17,186 nucleotides of DNA from Veillonella sp. (GCA_018367495.1 JAGZGB010000037.1:1-17186), one strand, 5' to 3'. Shown: positions 1-7,843, counted from the stretch's first letter. Notes: generated from the letters alone by a model not told the origin. Program-made: numbers and translations.

Positions 1-172
1 AGCTATGAAACAAATCTTGGCTGACATTCAATCTGGTAAATTCGCTGATGAATTCTTGGCTGATTCTAAAAATGGTCAAAAATTCCTTAAAGAACATCGC
101 GAAGCAGCAGCTGTTCATCCAATCGAACCAGTTGGTGCAGAACTCCGTAACTTGATGAGCTGGTTGAAATAA
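1..172 (+). CDS. ilvC: Ketol-acid reductoisomerase, C-terminal fragment (5' end outside window)
   Basis: The reading frame is open from base 2 and encodes the last 56 residues of a protein before TAA at 170-172. The tail, including KFADEFLAD, GQKFLKEHREAA and the terminal HPIEPVGAELRNLMSWLK, is the characteristic end of class I IlvC. IlvC is the cytosolic NADPH- and Mg-dependent enzyme that isomerises and reduces acetolactate or acetohydroxybutyrate in valine, leucine and isoleucine synthesis. Catalytic and cofactor regions lie upstream of the window. A strong terminator follows within 50 bases, so this is the last gene of its transcript. The family call rests on recognised tail sequence. Confidence 0.9.
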   Translation, partial: AMKQILADIQSGKFADEFLADSKNGQKFLKEHREAAAVHPIEPVGAELRNLMSWLK

Positions 173-215
173 GAGTATTATTTAGATAATCTCTTATATA
201 AGCATATGCTTATTG

Positions 216-246
216 AAAGCGACCCCTTAGGGGGTCGCTTTTTTTA
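216..246 (+). terminator. Rho-independent terminator after ilvC
   Basis: A perfect 10-bp GC-rich stem (AAGCGACCCC at 217-226 with GGGGTCGCTT at 231-240) has the four-base loop TTAG and runs into seven T residues (239-245). It ends the ilvC transcript and isolates the next operon. Confidence 0.95.
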
Positions 247-313
247 TCGTTTTATAAGATGTTTCCTGTTACCATACCATACATTGTTATATCGAAAATA
301 TTGGCATAGGATA

Positions 314-322
314 TGATATAAT
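314..322 (+). promoter_or_regulatory. Extended -10 sigma-A-type promoter for the DUF3290 operon
   Basis: TGATATAAT at 314-322 is a consensus extended -10 element (TGnTATAAT) 28 bases before the ATG at 351. No good -35 lies at 16-18 bases, which fits an extended -10 promoter. It is the only strong -10 match between the ilvC terminator and the next gene. Confidence 0.65.
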
Positions 323-350
323 AAAGAGTAATATGTGAAAGGAGAGCGAT

Positions 351-812
351 ATGGATTTTTACACATTAGCCTATGTTGAAAGTCAGACTGTAGCAGGACA
401 AACATGGGACTTTATCGTTTTTGTAGCTATTCTGTTAGCACTGCTCGTTATAGGTGTACAGGTATTGCGAAATGGTTTTACTAATCGCTATCGTGATCTG
501 TTGGTTATTTTGTCTTTGATTGTGGTATTTTTCTTGGGTCTAGAGTATCAAGAATATAATCGAATGAAAACATATTCTGAAGACTCTTCTCGTATGGCTC
601 AATTTCTACATTCTTTTAGCACCGACCGTTCTATACCGAGTGAGCAATTGGCGGTTAATTCCTTAAAGATTCGCAATGGTATGATTTTAAAGGTTTATGA
701 TGCTTATTATGAGGTTCAGTTCAATCCAGAGTTTTCAACCTATACGATTACTCGTGTATATAAGGTAAGCCCTACTGATCGAATTCATGATATCGTGGAT
801 GCATTACAATAA
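351..812 (+). CDS. DUF3290 family membrane protein
   Basis: This 153-residue protein has two hydrophobic segments (about residues 18-40 and 48-64) followed by a soluble C-terminal domain (about 70-153). That is the layout of DUF3290 proteins, which in Firmicutes are typically encoded directly before a DUF421 (YetF-like) membrane protein, as here. The ATG at 351 has a good ribosome site (AAGGAGAG, 339-346), and a promoter lies just upstream. The next gene starts 12 bases downstream behind its own strong site, so the two are probably co-translated and may form a membrane complex. The biochemical role is not known. The family call comes from overall sequence character plus the partner gene. Length is normal and nothing looks broken. 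Confidence 0.75.
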   Translation: MDFYTLAYVESQTVAGQTWDFIVFVAILLALLVIGVQVLRNGFTNRYRDLLVILSLIVVFFLGLEYQEYNRMKTYSEDSSRMAQFLHSFSTDRSIPSEQLAVNSLKIRNGMILKVYDAYYEVQFNPEFSTYTITRVYKVSPTDRIHDIVDALQ

Positions 813-824
813 GGAGGACCACAT

Positions 825-1484
825 ATGACAGAAGCTATGGCCGTCTATGGGATGGTCTTTGCCAAACTCGCCATCGGTCTCTTGGCGATTATTTTACAAA
901 TTAACTTAATGGGGAAGGGGAATTTGGCGCCAACCTCTGCGTTAGACCAATTACAAAACTATGTACTTGGTGGTATTATTGGTGCCATCATTTACAATGA
1001 TCAAATTGGTATTTTACAGTTTATGTTAGTCTTAATTTTATGGACTATCCTAGTAATGTCTCTTAAATTTTTAAAAGGTAATCTTCGTTTCTTTAAATCA
1101 ATTTTAGATGGACATCCAGTCATTGTAATTGAACGAGGGCATATTTTAACAGATGAATGTATGCGTTATGGTATTCAAGCAGCGGAACTTAAGTTGAAGT
1201 TGCGTGCAGCAGGTGTTCAATATGTAACAGATGTTAAACGTGCTGTATTAGAACAAAATGGTCAACTTAACATAGTTCAATTTGGGGAAGATAATATTCG
1301 TTTTGACCTCATTGATGATGGGCAAATCAATCAATTCACTCTTGATGTAATTGAAAAAGATAGAGAGTGGCTTGAGCAAGAGGTGCAAGCTCAAGGGTAT
1401 TCTATTAAGGATGTATATATTGCGGAATATAATGGGGGTAAAGTTGTTATTTACCCATATGAACGTAAAAAACGTTCTCGTTAA
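825..1484 (+). CDS. DUF421 / YetF-family membrane protein
   Basis: This 219-residue protein has about three transmembrane segments in residues 1-80. A cytoplasmic domain follows, including the GHPVIVIERGHIL stretch near 96-108 and LKLRAAGV near 124-131, both typical of the DUF421 (YetF) family. Family members pair an N-terminal membrane region with a C-terminal soluble domain of unsettled function; some Bacillus paralogs have been linked to spore or membrane properties. The ATG at 825 follows AAGGAGGA (811-818) at ideal spacing. The DUF3290-DUF421 pair is a recurrent Firmicutes arrangement, which supports both calls. The tail is strongly basic (ERKKRSR). The radical SAM gene starts 20 bases downstream and is probably on the same transcript. 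Confidence 0.82.
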   Translation: MTEAMAVYGMVFAKLAIGLLAIILQINLMGKGNLAPTSALDQLQNYVLGGIIGAIIYNDQIGILQFMLVLILWTILVMSLKFLKGNLRFFKSILDGHPVIVIERGHILTDECMRYGIQAAELKLKLRAAGVQYVTDVKRAVLEQNGQLNIVQFGEDNIRFDLIDDGQINQFTLDVIEKDREWLEQEVQAQGYSIKDVYIAEYNGGKVVIYPYERKKRSR

Positions 1485-1504
1485 TATACAGAGAAAGGGA
1501 ACTA

Positions 1505-3232
1505 GTGAATCGTAAAGATTTAATTGATCGATTACAAGAATTATATAAAGACGAAGATAGTCGGGTTACTGTAAATCCTCATGCGGGACAAAAGGTGGCT
1601 ATCGTCTATCCCAATACATATTTTGTAGGCATGAGTAATCTTGGTCTCCACATCATTTATGAAGAAATTAACTTACGCAATGATAGCGTATGTGAACGTA
1701 TTTTTTTGCCTGAAAAAAAGGAATTGGAAGCGTACGATAAAACTAAGACACCGCTTATGAGTGTTGAAACACAGCGGCCTATGCATCAGTTTGATGTAGT
1801 GGCCTTTGATGTGACCTTTGAAATGGATTATTTCCATATTCCGTTGATGTTACGTCATGGACGCGTACCTATTATGGGGAAAGATCGCACAGAATTTGAT
1901 CCTATTGTCATTGCCGGTGGCCCATGTGCTACCTTTAATCCAGAGCCTTTTGCGGACTTTATCGATGCTTTCATCATCGGTGAAGGGGAAGGTATCGTTA
2001 GTCGCGTTCTAGATATCATTCGCGATGGCAAAATGGAAGGCCTAGATCGAAATACTATTTTGCGTCAATTAGCGAATGTATCTGGCGTGTATGTACCATC
2101 CTTGTACGTGCCAATTTACAGCGACGACGGCGAATTTAAAGGTTACGATATTGCTGAAGGCGCACCAAAAACGATTAATCGGCACTTTGAAATGCTCACT
2201 AGTGGCGGCGAAACCGTAGTAGCAACAAACTATACAGAATTTGGCGCTATGTACATTATCGAGGTCGCACGTGGCTGCGGTCGCCATTGTCGCTTCTGTA
2301 TGGCAGGCTATTGCTTCCGTGTACCGCGCGTACGACCTTTAGAAATATTAAAAGAAGGCGTAGATAGAGCAGAGAAATTGGGTAAAAAGGTAGGCCTTAT
2401 GGGGGCTGCTATCTCCGATTATCCAGAGGTAGATGAGTTAGTTACGTATATTCGTTCTAAAGATATGCGCTATTCTTGTGCCTCTTTGCGAGCAGATTCT
2501 TTGACGCAAGCCGTAGTAGACGGATTAGCCGATAGCGGTCAAAAGACGATTACCATTGCTCCCGAAACGGGTAGTGAACGATTGCGTCGTGTTATCAATA
2601 AAGGTATCAGTGAAGAGCATTTGAAAAATGCTGCCACTTTATCTGCTAAGTCTGGTATCCAACATATGCGTCTCTATATTATGATTGGATTGCCAACGGA
2701 AACTGACGAGGATATTGAAGCAATTGTAGGACTTGCAGAACGGACGCAAGCCCATATGGCAGAGGTAGGCTGTAAAGGTCGTTTAACGCTCAGTATTAAT
2801 CCATTTATTCCAAAGCCTTTTACACCATTCCAATGGATGGCTATGGATAATCAAAAAACGGTAGAGAAAAAACTTCAATATATTAAAAAAGCATTGCAAA
2901 AGAATCGTCGTATAGAGGTGCTCGTTGAATCACCTAAAGAGGCATATATTCAAGGTGTACTAGCTCGTGGTGATCGCCGCCTTGGTGCTGTTCTTGCGGC
3001 ATGTGCAGCAGATCGTGGCAGTAAGTCCTTCAAGTCTGAAATGAAGGCAGCAGGTCTAGATATGGACGAGATGAACTATCGTGAACGTAGCTTTGATGAA
3101 TTTTTACCCTGGAGTCACCTCGACATGGGGATGGACGATGGATATCTTGAAATGGAATGGAAACGTTCTGTGGATGAAGCGTATACACCGCCATGTGTAC
3201 AAGGTTGTAAGCGATGTGGTGTATGTAAATAG
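1505..3232 (+). CDS. TIGR03960-type B12-binding-like radical SAM protein
   Basis: This 575-residue protein has an N-terminal region resembling the B12-binding-like domain of radical SAM enzymes (about 25-200, with IAGGPCATFNPEP near 136-148 and IIGEGEG near 157-163). A radical SAM core follows. The [4Fe-4S] ligands are C258, C262 and C265 in the CxxxCxxC motif (RGCGRHCRFCMAG). The SAM-barrel segment has TIAPETGSERLRRVINKG and later MIGLPTETDEDI. The C-terminus carries four more cysteines (C564, C568, C571, C574), possible ligands of an extra metal site. This architecture matches the TIGR03960 family, whose substrate is unknown. The start is GTG at 1505 behind GAGAAAGGGA. The usual DUF2344 (TIGR03936) partner is not adjacent; pgeF follows after 9 bases. 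The radical SAM class is certain, the subfamily likely. Confidence 0.85.
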   Translation: MNRKDLIDRLQELYKDEDSRVTVNPHAGQKVAIVYPNTYFVGMSNLGLHIIYEEINLRNDSVCERIFLPEKKELEAYDKTKTPLMSVETQRPMHQFDVVAFDVTFEMDYFHIPLMLRHGRVPIMGKDRTEFDPIVIAGGPCATFNPEPFADFIDAFIIGEGEGIVSRVLDIIRDGKMEGLDRNTILRQLANVSGVYVPSLYVPIYSDDGEFKGYDIAEGAPKTINRHFEMLTSGGETVVATNYTEFGAMYIIEVARGCGRHCRFCMAGYCFRVPRVRPLEILKEGVDRAEKLGKKVGLMGAAISDYPEVDELVTYIRSKDMRYSCASLRADSLTQAVVDGLADSGQKTITIAPETGSERLRRVINKGISEEHLKNAATLSAKSGIQHMRLYIMIGLPTETDEDIEAIVGLAERTQAHMAEVGCKGRLTLSINPFIPKPFTPFQWMAMDNQKTVEKKLQYIKKALQKNRRIEVLVESPKEAYIQGVLARGDRRLGAVLAACAADRGSKSFKSEMKAAGLDMDEMNYRERSFDEFLPWSHLDMGMDDGYLEMEWKRSVDEAYTPPCVQGCKRCGVCK

Positions 3233-3241
3233 GAGGTACTT

Positions 3242-4093
3242 ATGAATGAATCTGTAAAACGTATAGATGTTAATGGACCTCATGGTACTTGGTCATATGA
3301 AGCTCCTAATTGGGCGAATCAATTTCCTATCGTTATGGGGGATACATTTCGTCATGGCGGTGTATCTGAAGCTCCCTATGAATCACTAAATTTAGCCTTT
3401 CATGTAGGGGATGAACCGAAGCATGTTCGTGAAAACCGTGCTATTATCGCTGAATATTTAGGGGTTGAACCAATACGTATTTCTTGTGGTAATCAAGTAC
3501 ATGGTCTCAAGGCTGTAGAAATTACAGAAGATCTTATTGGTGCTGGAGCTTTTGGAGAGGATACAGCAATCGCCGATTGTGATGCGGTGTTTACAAATTT
3601 ACCGAATGTACCGCTATTTTTATTTACAGCAGACTGCGTGGCCGTGGGTATTTACGATGCTAAGCATCATGCTATGGCTACTGTCCATGCAGGGTGGCGC
3701 GGGGCGATAGGTCATTTGCCAGTTCTTACTATTGAGGCTATGAAAGAAGCTTATGGTACGGAGTTCAAAGATTGTTATGCATATCTTGGGCCTAGTATTG
3801 GACCAGAATCCTTTGAAGTTGATGTAGAGTTAGGAAAACGTTTTGAATTAGCTTGGCGTGGTATGACTGAAAGAAATACGGCTGATGTAGTCAATTACCC
3901 GGGTGATAAAATAGACAAAGCCTATATTAACTTGTGGAACTTTATTGCTGAAGGGCTCATTGTTAATGGTGTGCCTAAAGAAAATATTGCTATCGGCGGT
4001 ACCGATAGTGTAACAGAAGGTGATTGCTATTCCTATAGACGCGAGGATGGGAAAACTGGGCGTATGGCTTTATTTGGCATGTTACAACAATGA
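3242..4093 (+). CDS. pgeF: Peptidoglycan editing factor / YfiH-YlmD laccase-domain protein
   Basis: This 283-residue protein belongs to the PgeF/YfiH/YlmD (DUF152, LACC1-like) family. Metal-binding residues are visible as H87 (GNQVHG), C132 (FTADC) and H149 (TVHAGWRGA). The C-terminal CYSYRREDGKTGRMA block is also diagnostic. Family members have been described as purine nucleoside phosphorylase/adenosine deaminase-type enzymes. E. coli YfiH is linked to correcting L-Ser misincorporation in muropeptides; older annotations say polyphenol oxidase. The ATG at 3242 sits behind TAGGAGGT, 9 bases after the radical SAM stop. In many Firmicutes this gene heads the ylm cluster; here a separate promoter lies between it and ylmE. 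Family call is firm; the enzymatic activity in this organism is inferred. Confidence 0.9.
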   Translation: MNESVKRIDVNGPHGTWSYEAPNWANQFPIVMGDTFRHGGVSEAPYESLNLAFHVGDEPKHVRENRAIIAEYLGVEPIRISCGNQVHGLKAVEITEDLIGAGAFGEDTAIADCDAVFTNLPNVPLFLFTADCVAVGIYDAKHHAMATVHAGWRGAIGHLPVLTIEAMKEAYGTEFKDCYAYLGPSIGPESFEVDVELGKRFELAWRGMTERNTADVVNYPGDKIDKAYINLWNFIAEGLIVNGVPKENIAIGGTDSVTEGDCYSYRREDGKTGRMALFGMLQQ

Positions 4094-4108
4094 TAGTATT
4101 TGGCTTTC

Positions 4109-4132
4109 ATCAACATTAGTATTGATTTTTTA
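4109..4132 (+). terminator. Weak candidate terminator after pgeF
   Basis: ATCAA at 4109-4113 can pair with TTGAT at 4122-4126, and T residues continue to 4130. The stem is short and AT-rich, so efficiency is doubtful. No better hairpin was seen between pgeF and the next promoter. Confidence 0.3.
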
Positions 4133-4206
4133 CCAAAATTAGAATTAATTGTATATTCTTTAGTATATAAATGCATAGTTTTATGTGTTTTATAAGGTCT
4201 AAATGA

Positions 4207-4235
4207 TGTACAATCGATAATAAATACTATATAAT
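4207..4235 (+). promoter_or_regulatory. Promoter for the yggS-sepF-proC-ylmH cluster
   Basis: TGTACA at 4207-4212 (4 of 6 to the -35 consensus) is followed 17 bases later by a perfect TATAAT at 4230-4235. This places the start near 4242 and gives a leader of about 50 bases to the ATG at 4294. It sits in an otherwise non-coding 200-base gap. Confidence 0.7.
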
Positions 4236-4293
4236 AAAAGAGTCTATACAAATATATTTTATGGTTTTTAAATATAGATTGAAGGGGAATCAC

Positions 4294-4980
4294 ATGATTG
4301 AAGAATCCCTACACGCTATACAGCAACGTATGGCGGATGCTATGGCGCGTGTTGGTCGCGTAGATACTGCATTATTGGTAGCAGTTACTAAGAATCACCC
4401 CGTATCGGCGGTGGAAGAGGTGGCTCGTCTCGGTGTCACTCATGTAGGGGAAAATCGAGTACAAGAGGCTAAAGAAAAACAGCTCACCTATAAAGGTCCA
4501 CAGTTAACATGGCACTTAATTGGTCATTTACAGGTCAATAAGGTGCGTCAAGCGGTGCCTATGTTTGATTTAATTCATTCTGTAGACAGCCGTAAATTAT
4601 TAGATGAAATCGAAAAGGTTGCAGCTAAGCACGACAAGGTGCAAGACGTGTTGTTGCAGGTCAATGTAGCTCGAGAAGCCTCTAAAACGGGGATGTCCGT
4701 AGAAGAGTTTCCAGAAATTCGAGACTATGCAAAGACCTTGCCTCATGTTCGTGTACAGGGGTTGATGTGTATGGCACCATTTTTCGATGATCCAGAGGAA
4801 GCACGTCCAATTTTCCGTATAGCCAATGCTTTATATGAGGATATGAAGGGCTATTTTGAAGAAGGACAGATTCAATATTTATCTATGGGGATGACTCACG
4901 ACTTTGAAGTCGCTTTGGAAGAAGGAGCTAATATTGTTCGTGTAGGCACAGCAATTTTTGGGGAACGTGTGTATTATTAA
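4294..4980 (+). CDS. yggS: YggS/YlmE-family pyridoxal-phosphate homeostasis protein
   Basis: This 228-residue PLP-binding TIM-barrel protein is of the PLPBP (YggS/YlmE/PipY) family, which lacks known catalysis and regulates vitamin B6 and amino-acid homeostasis. The PLP-accepting lysine is K33 in VAVTKNHP. Other family blocks are THVGENRVQEAKEK, WHLIGHLQVNK, HSVDS, GLMCMAP, LSMGMTHDFEVA and the terminal VRVGTAIFGER. The ATG at 4294 is preferred over the in-frame ATG at 4261 because GAAGGGG lies just before it and the protein then begins at the usual family position. It directly precedes sepF, the conserved Firmicutes arrangement that ties this gene to the division cluster. Confidence 0.93.
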   Translation: MIEESLHAIQQRMADAMARVGRVDTALLVAVTKNHPVSAVEEVARLGVTHVGENRVQEAKEKQLTYKGPQLTWHLIGHLQVNKVRQAVPMFDLIHSVDSRKLLDEIEKVAAKHDKVQDVLLQVNVAREASKTGMSVEEFPEIRDYAKTLPHVRVQGLMCMAPFFDDPEEARPIFRIANALYEDMKGYFEEGQIQYLSMGMTHDFEVALEEGANIVRVGTAIFGERVYY

Positions 4981-5031
4981 GGCTCGGGTTGCCTAGTAAT
5001 CAGTAGCGTTATGTATTAGGAGGAAATCCAA

Positions 5032-5529
5032 ATGGCATTGGGAGATTATTTAGACAAAGCAAAAAACTTATTCTTAGGCAAAAATGATGATGACTATGAA
5101 TATGATGATTATGACTATGAAGATGAAGAGGAATACGAAGCGGAACCTACACCAGTAGCTCCAGCTGCTCCAGTATCCGGCGCATCTGAATTTCATCCAC
5201 GCAAGGTAGGAGGACAATCTACGATGACACAACGTCCAACAGCTATGAAAGTAGTTGTAATTGAACCAAAAGTATTTGAAGATTCTGAAAATATTACTCA
5301 TCAATTACGCGACATGCGCCCTGTATTAATCAACTTTGAAAATACAGATCCTCATGAAGCAGCACGTATTGTGGATTTCGTATCTGGTGCGACTTTTGCA
5401 TTGGATGGCAAATTGGAAAAAGTAGGTAAGGACATTTTCATGTGCGTACCTGTAAACATTTCTATTGATTATTCTGATAATGAAAGTAACAAAACTGAGC
5501 AAAACGAATACGCTTGGGAAAACAAATAA
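5032..5529 (+). CDS. sepF: Cell division protein SepF
   Basis: This 165-residue protein matches SepF, the FtsZ-binding membrane anchor of the divisome in Gram-positive-related bacteria and other lineages without FtsA/ZipA. The N-terminus MALGDYLDKAKNLFLG is the short amphipathic membrane-targeting helix. Residues about 18-40 are extremely rich in Asp, Glu and Tyr, and a Pro/Ala linker follows. The globular SepF domain spans about 72-152 (VVVIEPKVFEDS, VLINFENTD, RIVDFVSGATFALDG, VPVNI). The ATG at 5032 has TAGGAGGAAA upstream. Its neighbours yggS and ylmH are the classic Firmicutes partners. The strong acidic run is unusual in density but lies in the normally variable linker. Confidence 0.95.
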   Translation: MALGDYLDKAKNLFLGKNDDDYEYDDYDYEDEEEYEAEPTPVAPAAPVSGASEFHPRKVGGQSTMTQRPTAMKVVVIEPKVFEDSENITHQLRDMRPVLINFENTDPHEAARIVDFVSGATFALDGKLEKVGKDIFMCVPVNISIDYSDNESNKTEQNEYAWENK

Positions 5530-5555
5530 TTTCTCTATAAATGGTGGTGACAACG

Positions 5556-6350
5556 ATGTTAGGTAAAACCTTAATTATCGGCGTTGGATCAATGGGTGGT
5601 GCTTTATTGCGCGGTGCGTTACAGCATGGCGTATTGAAAGCAAGCGATACTCATATTCTAGTGCGTCGTGAAGAACAATGTAAGGCTCTTACAGAAGAGC
5701 TTGGTGTAGTAGGTTTTACTACCATGCCTAATGTACACGAGTACAATACAATCCTATTAGCTGTAAAACCGCAAGTGTTACCATCCGTATTAGAGGATTT
5801 AAAAGAAGTGCCTTATGGGACTATTATGATTTCCGTTGCTGCAGGTATCACCTTAGATACATTGGATGCAGCAATTCCACAAGCTAACTGGTTTAGAGCG
5901 ATGCCGAATACACCGGCTTCTATCGGTGCTGGCATGACGGCTCTTGCTGGAGATGATGTGAATACAGACCTTGGTCGCGATGTACACGCATTATTTGAGG
6001 CTGTTGGGGAAGTCGCGGTGGTAAGTGAAGCCGATTTAGATCGCTTAGGTGCACTATCTGGTGCAGGCCCTGGCTATATGTTCGTCATTCTTGATGCGTT
6101 AGCTGATGCGGGCGTTCGCATTGGGTTGCCTCGTCATTTGGCAATCAAGGCTGCGGCTCAAACCATGTACGGTGCTGGTAAGATGGCTCTTGAAAGCGGT
6201 AATCATCCAGCAATACTACGAGATCAAGTAACAAGCCCCGGTGGCACCACCATCGCTGGTATTGGTGCCATGGAAAAAGGTGGACTTCGCAGTGCTCTCC
6301 AAGATGGCGTAGTAGCATGTCTTGCTCGGTCAAATGAATTGGGGAAATAA
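5556..6350 (+). CDS. proC: Pyrroline-5-carboxylate reductase
   Basis: This 264-residue enzyme carries out the last step of proline synthesis, NAD(P)H reduction of pyrroline-5-carboxylate in the cytosol. The N-terminal Rossmann motif GVGSMGG (about residues 9-15) and LLAVKPQVL mark the cofactor domain. RAMPNTPA, LSGAGPGYMFVILDALADAG and the signature DQVTSPGGTTIAGI mark the dimerisation and substrate domain. ATG 5556 is chosen over in-frame ATG 5541: GGTGGTGA (5543-5550) then serves as ribosome site, and the protein begins MLGKTLIIGVG like its relatives. The gene lies between sepF and ylmH, where many Firmicutes carry ylmG. Nothing seems missing. Confidence 0.95.
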   Translation: MLGKTLIIGVGSMGGALLRGALQHGVLKASDTHILVRREEQCKALTEELGVVGFTTMPNVHEYNTILLAVKPQVLPSVLEDLKEVPYGTIMISVAAGITLDTLDAAIPQANWFRAMPNTPASIGAGMTALAGDDVNTDLGRDVHALFEAVGEVAVVSEADLDRLGALSGAGPGYMFVILDALADAGVRIGLPRHLAIKAAAQTMYGAGKMALESGNHPAILRDQVTSPGGTTIAGIGAMEKGGLRSALQDGVVACLARSNELGK

Positions 6351-6352
6351 TT

Positions 6353-7138
6353 TTGGCAGATACTAGTAAATTAATACGATATTTTGAAGCCAGTGGCAGT
6401 GGCGAGGAAGCTCGTCGCATGTTAGACTTGGCTGAGCAGGTTGTAAAAGGTCGCCCGTACCGCGTGGCGGACTTTACAAGCCCAGCAGGCCTTGTTATTG
6501 CAGATGCAATCAAGGCTAACTACCCACAGCTCATCGTTAAGACAGACGGTGGCTATGAAGGGGCGGAACGTATCCGTATCGCCTTTGTAGATAGCGACTT
6601 TAATGGTACTGTGGACATGGGTATTCGCGCCCTTAAGGTAAATTGGGACCCACGGTTCCGATTGCTTACCCATCGCGATGTGCTTGGCTCCTTGATGGGC
6701 TTGGGCATTGATCGCTCCAAATTTGGGGACGTTATCGTTCAACAAGGAGGCGCTCAAATTTTGGTAGATGAAAGTGTAGCAGATTTCGTGATTCAGAACT
6801 TTACGAAAATTGCTATGGTTTCCGTATCTGTAGAGGCTATTGAGCTGTCAGATATTGCACCAAAAGAAGAAAAAATTAAAGAAGTCCGTACTACAGTTGC
6901 ATCCCTGCGCTTAGATGCGGTAGCAAGTTCTGGCTTTAGTGTGTCTCGTACTAAATTGGTGAGCGCAATTAATGCAGGATTATTGCAAGTAAACTGGCAA
7001 CTAGCTAAGGGCGCATCCCAAGAAGTTAAAGAAGGGGATGTGATCTCTATGCGTGGTCGTGGCCGAATGAAGGTAGAAGCCATTACAGGTACATCTCGTA
7101 AGGGTCGTATCGGCGTATATCTGAAACGATTCATGTAG
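6353..7138 (+). CDS. ylmH: YlmH-family S4-domain RNA-binding protein
   Basis: This 261-residue protein is of the YlmH type. The N-terminal region (about 1-170) contains the YlmH core (SPAGLVIADAIKANYPQL, YEGAERIRIAF, FRLLTHRDVLGSLMGLGI, GDVIVQ). A C-terminal S4 RNA-binding domain follows (about 183-240: LRLDAVASSGFSVSRTK, INAGLLQVNW, VKEGDVISMRGRGRMKV). YlmH homologs bind ribosomal RNA and have been connected with rescue of stalled ribosomes, and the gene is a conserved neighbour of sepF. The start is TTG at 6353, two bases after the proC stop, with GGGGAAAT at 6341-6348 as ribosome site. Such coupling implies co-translation with proC. It is the last gene of its cluster, with a terminator immediately after; no divIVA follows. 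Confidence 0.9.
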   Translation: MADTSKLIRYFEASGSGEEARRMLDLAEQVVKGRPYRVADFTSPAGLVIADAIKANYPQLIVKTDGGYEGAERIRIAFVDSDFNGTVDMGIRALKVNWDPRFRLLTHRDVLGSLMGLGIDRSKFGDVIVQQGGAQILVDESVADFVIQNFTKIAMVSVSVEAIELSDIAPKEEKIKEVRTTVASLRLDAVASSGFSVSRTKLVSAINAGLLQVNWQLAKGASQEVKEGDVISMRGRGRMKVEAITGTSRKGRIGVYLKRFM

Positions 7139-7145
7139 GCAATTG

Positions 7146-7177
7146 AAAATCGGCTTGACCATCAAGCCGATTTTTTT
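7146..7177 (+). terminator. Strong rho-independent terminator after ylmH
   Basis: A perfect 13-bp stem (7146-7158 with 7162-7174) closes a three-base CCA loop and merges into a T tract ending at 7177. Only 18 bases separate the T tract from the next start codon, leaving almost no room for a separate promoter for the tetrapyrrole operon. Confidence 0.95.
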
Positions 7178-7195
7178 ATATATAGTAGGACAGCC

Positions 7196-7843
7196 ATGGT
7201 ATCCATAACATTTCAACCTACAACTGAAGATACAATTCTATTCGTTGGCGGCGGGGAGGTCGCAGAGCGACGAATGCAGCTCTTTATTGATGAGCCGTGC
7301 AACATTGTCGTAATTGCTCCCACTGTAACAGATAGGATTAGCCAATGGGCGAAGGATAATCGTATCATTTGGTACGACCGTGCTTTCACAATGGACGATG
7401 AACACCACATTATAACGAGCAGTTTGTTCTTTATCTGTACGGATAATGGCGAATTAAACGATACGTTATATAAGATGGGGAAAAAATATCGCGTTTGGAC
7501 TAATCGTAGCGATGACCCTACAGCGTGTAGATTTACTATGCCTTCATCACTTGAGCTAGGCGATTTACATATTGCTATTAGCGCTAATAATGTGGGACCC
7601 CGTATCAATCGTCTAGTAAGGCAAGATATGATGAATCGTTATAGTCAGTTGCAAAAGGCTATGCCTAGACTTAAAATATTTAGAGAAGAAGTAAAGTTAC
7701 TACTTCCTACTCCAGAGGCTCGACAGAAATTTTGGCGAAATCATCTGACTGTAGAAACATTTGAAGCCATTCTCAAGGGAGAGTGGATGACTATAGAGGA
7801 GAAACTTGACCATGAAATTAGTGGTATTAGGTCTAAATCATAG
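7196..7843 (+). CDS. Precorrin-2 dehydrogenase / sirohydrochlorin ferrochelatase-type protein (Met8, CysG N-terminal-like)
   Basis: This 215-residue protein matches the CysG N-terminal/Met8 family. It performs NAD-dependent oxidation of precorrin-2 to sirohydrochlorin, and in some members chelates iron to give siroheme. The Rossmann GGG motif is VGGGEVAERR (about residues 17-26). The family blocks WTNRSDDPTACRFTMPSS and LGDLHIAISANNVGPRINR follow, with the acidic D of SDDP at the position of the catalytic aspartate. The ATG at 7196 has TAGGACAG before it. Its 3' end overlaps hemA by 32 bases in another frame. The substrate comes from the CobA domain encoded three genes downstream. Whether it chelates metal cannot be decided from sequence alone. 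Confidence 0.88.
   Translation: MVSITFQPTTEDTILFVGGGEVAERRMQLFIDEPCNIVVIAPTVTDRISQWAKDNRIIWYDRAFTMDDEHHIITSSLFFICTDNGELNDTLYKMGKKYRVWTNRSDDPTACRFTMPSSLELGDLHIAISANNVGPRINRLVRQDMMNRYSQLQKAMPRLKIFREEVKLLLPTPEARQKFWRNHLTVETFEAILKGEWMTIEEKLDHEISGIRSKS

Noticed and set aside
301..306. TTGGCA as -35 for the DUF3290 promoter
   Set aside because: Only 10 bases separate it from the -10 box, too short; the extended -10 explains the promoter better.
4033..4293. Minus-strand open frame of 86 codons over the pgeF end and the gap
   Set aside because: No ribosome site and no family resemblance. It overlaps the conserved pgeF C-terminus and the + strand promoter, so it is a shadow frame.
4094..4293. Riboswitch or leader RNA before yggS
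   Set aside because: The transcript leader from the predicted promoter is only about 50 bases, and no conserved aptamer or terminator/antiterminator pair was seen.
5074..5304. Minus-strand open frame opposite sepF rich in Phe, Ile and Val
   Set aside because: Its composition is simply the complement of the sepF acidic Asp/Glu/Tyr run; it is not a real membrane protein.
6145..6513. Minus-strand frames across proC, ylmH and the hem genes
   Set aside because: They lie opposite well-conserved genes, lack ribosome sites and show no recognisable motifs.
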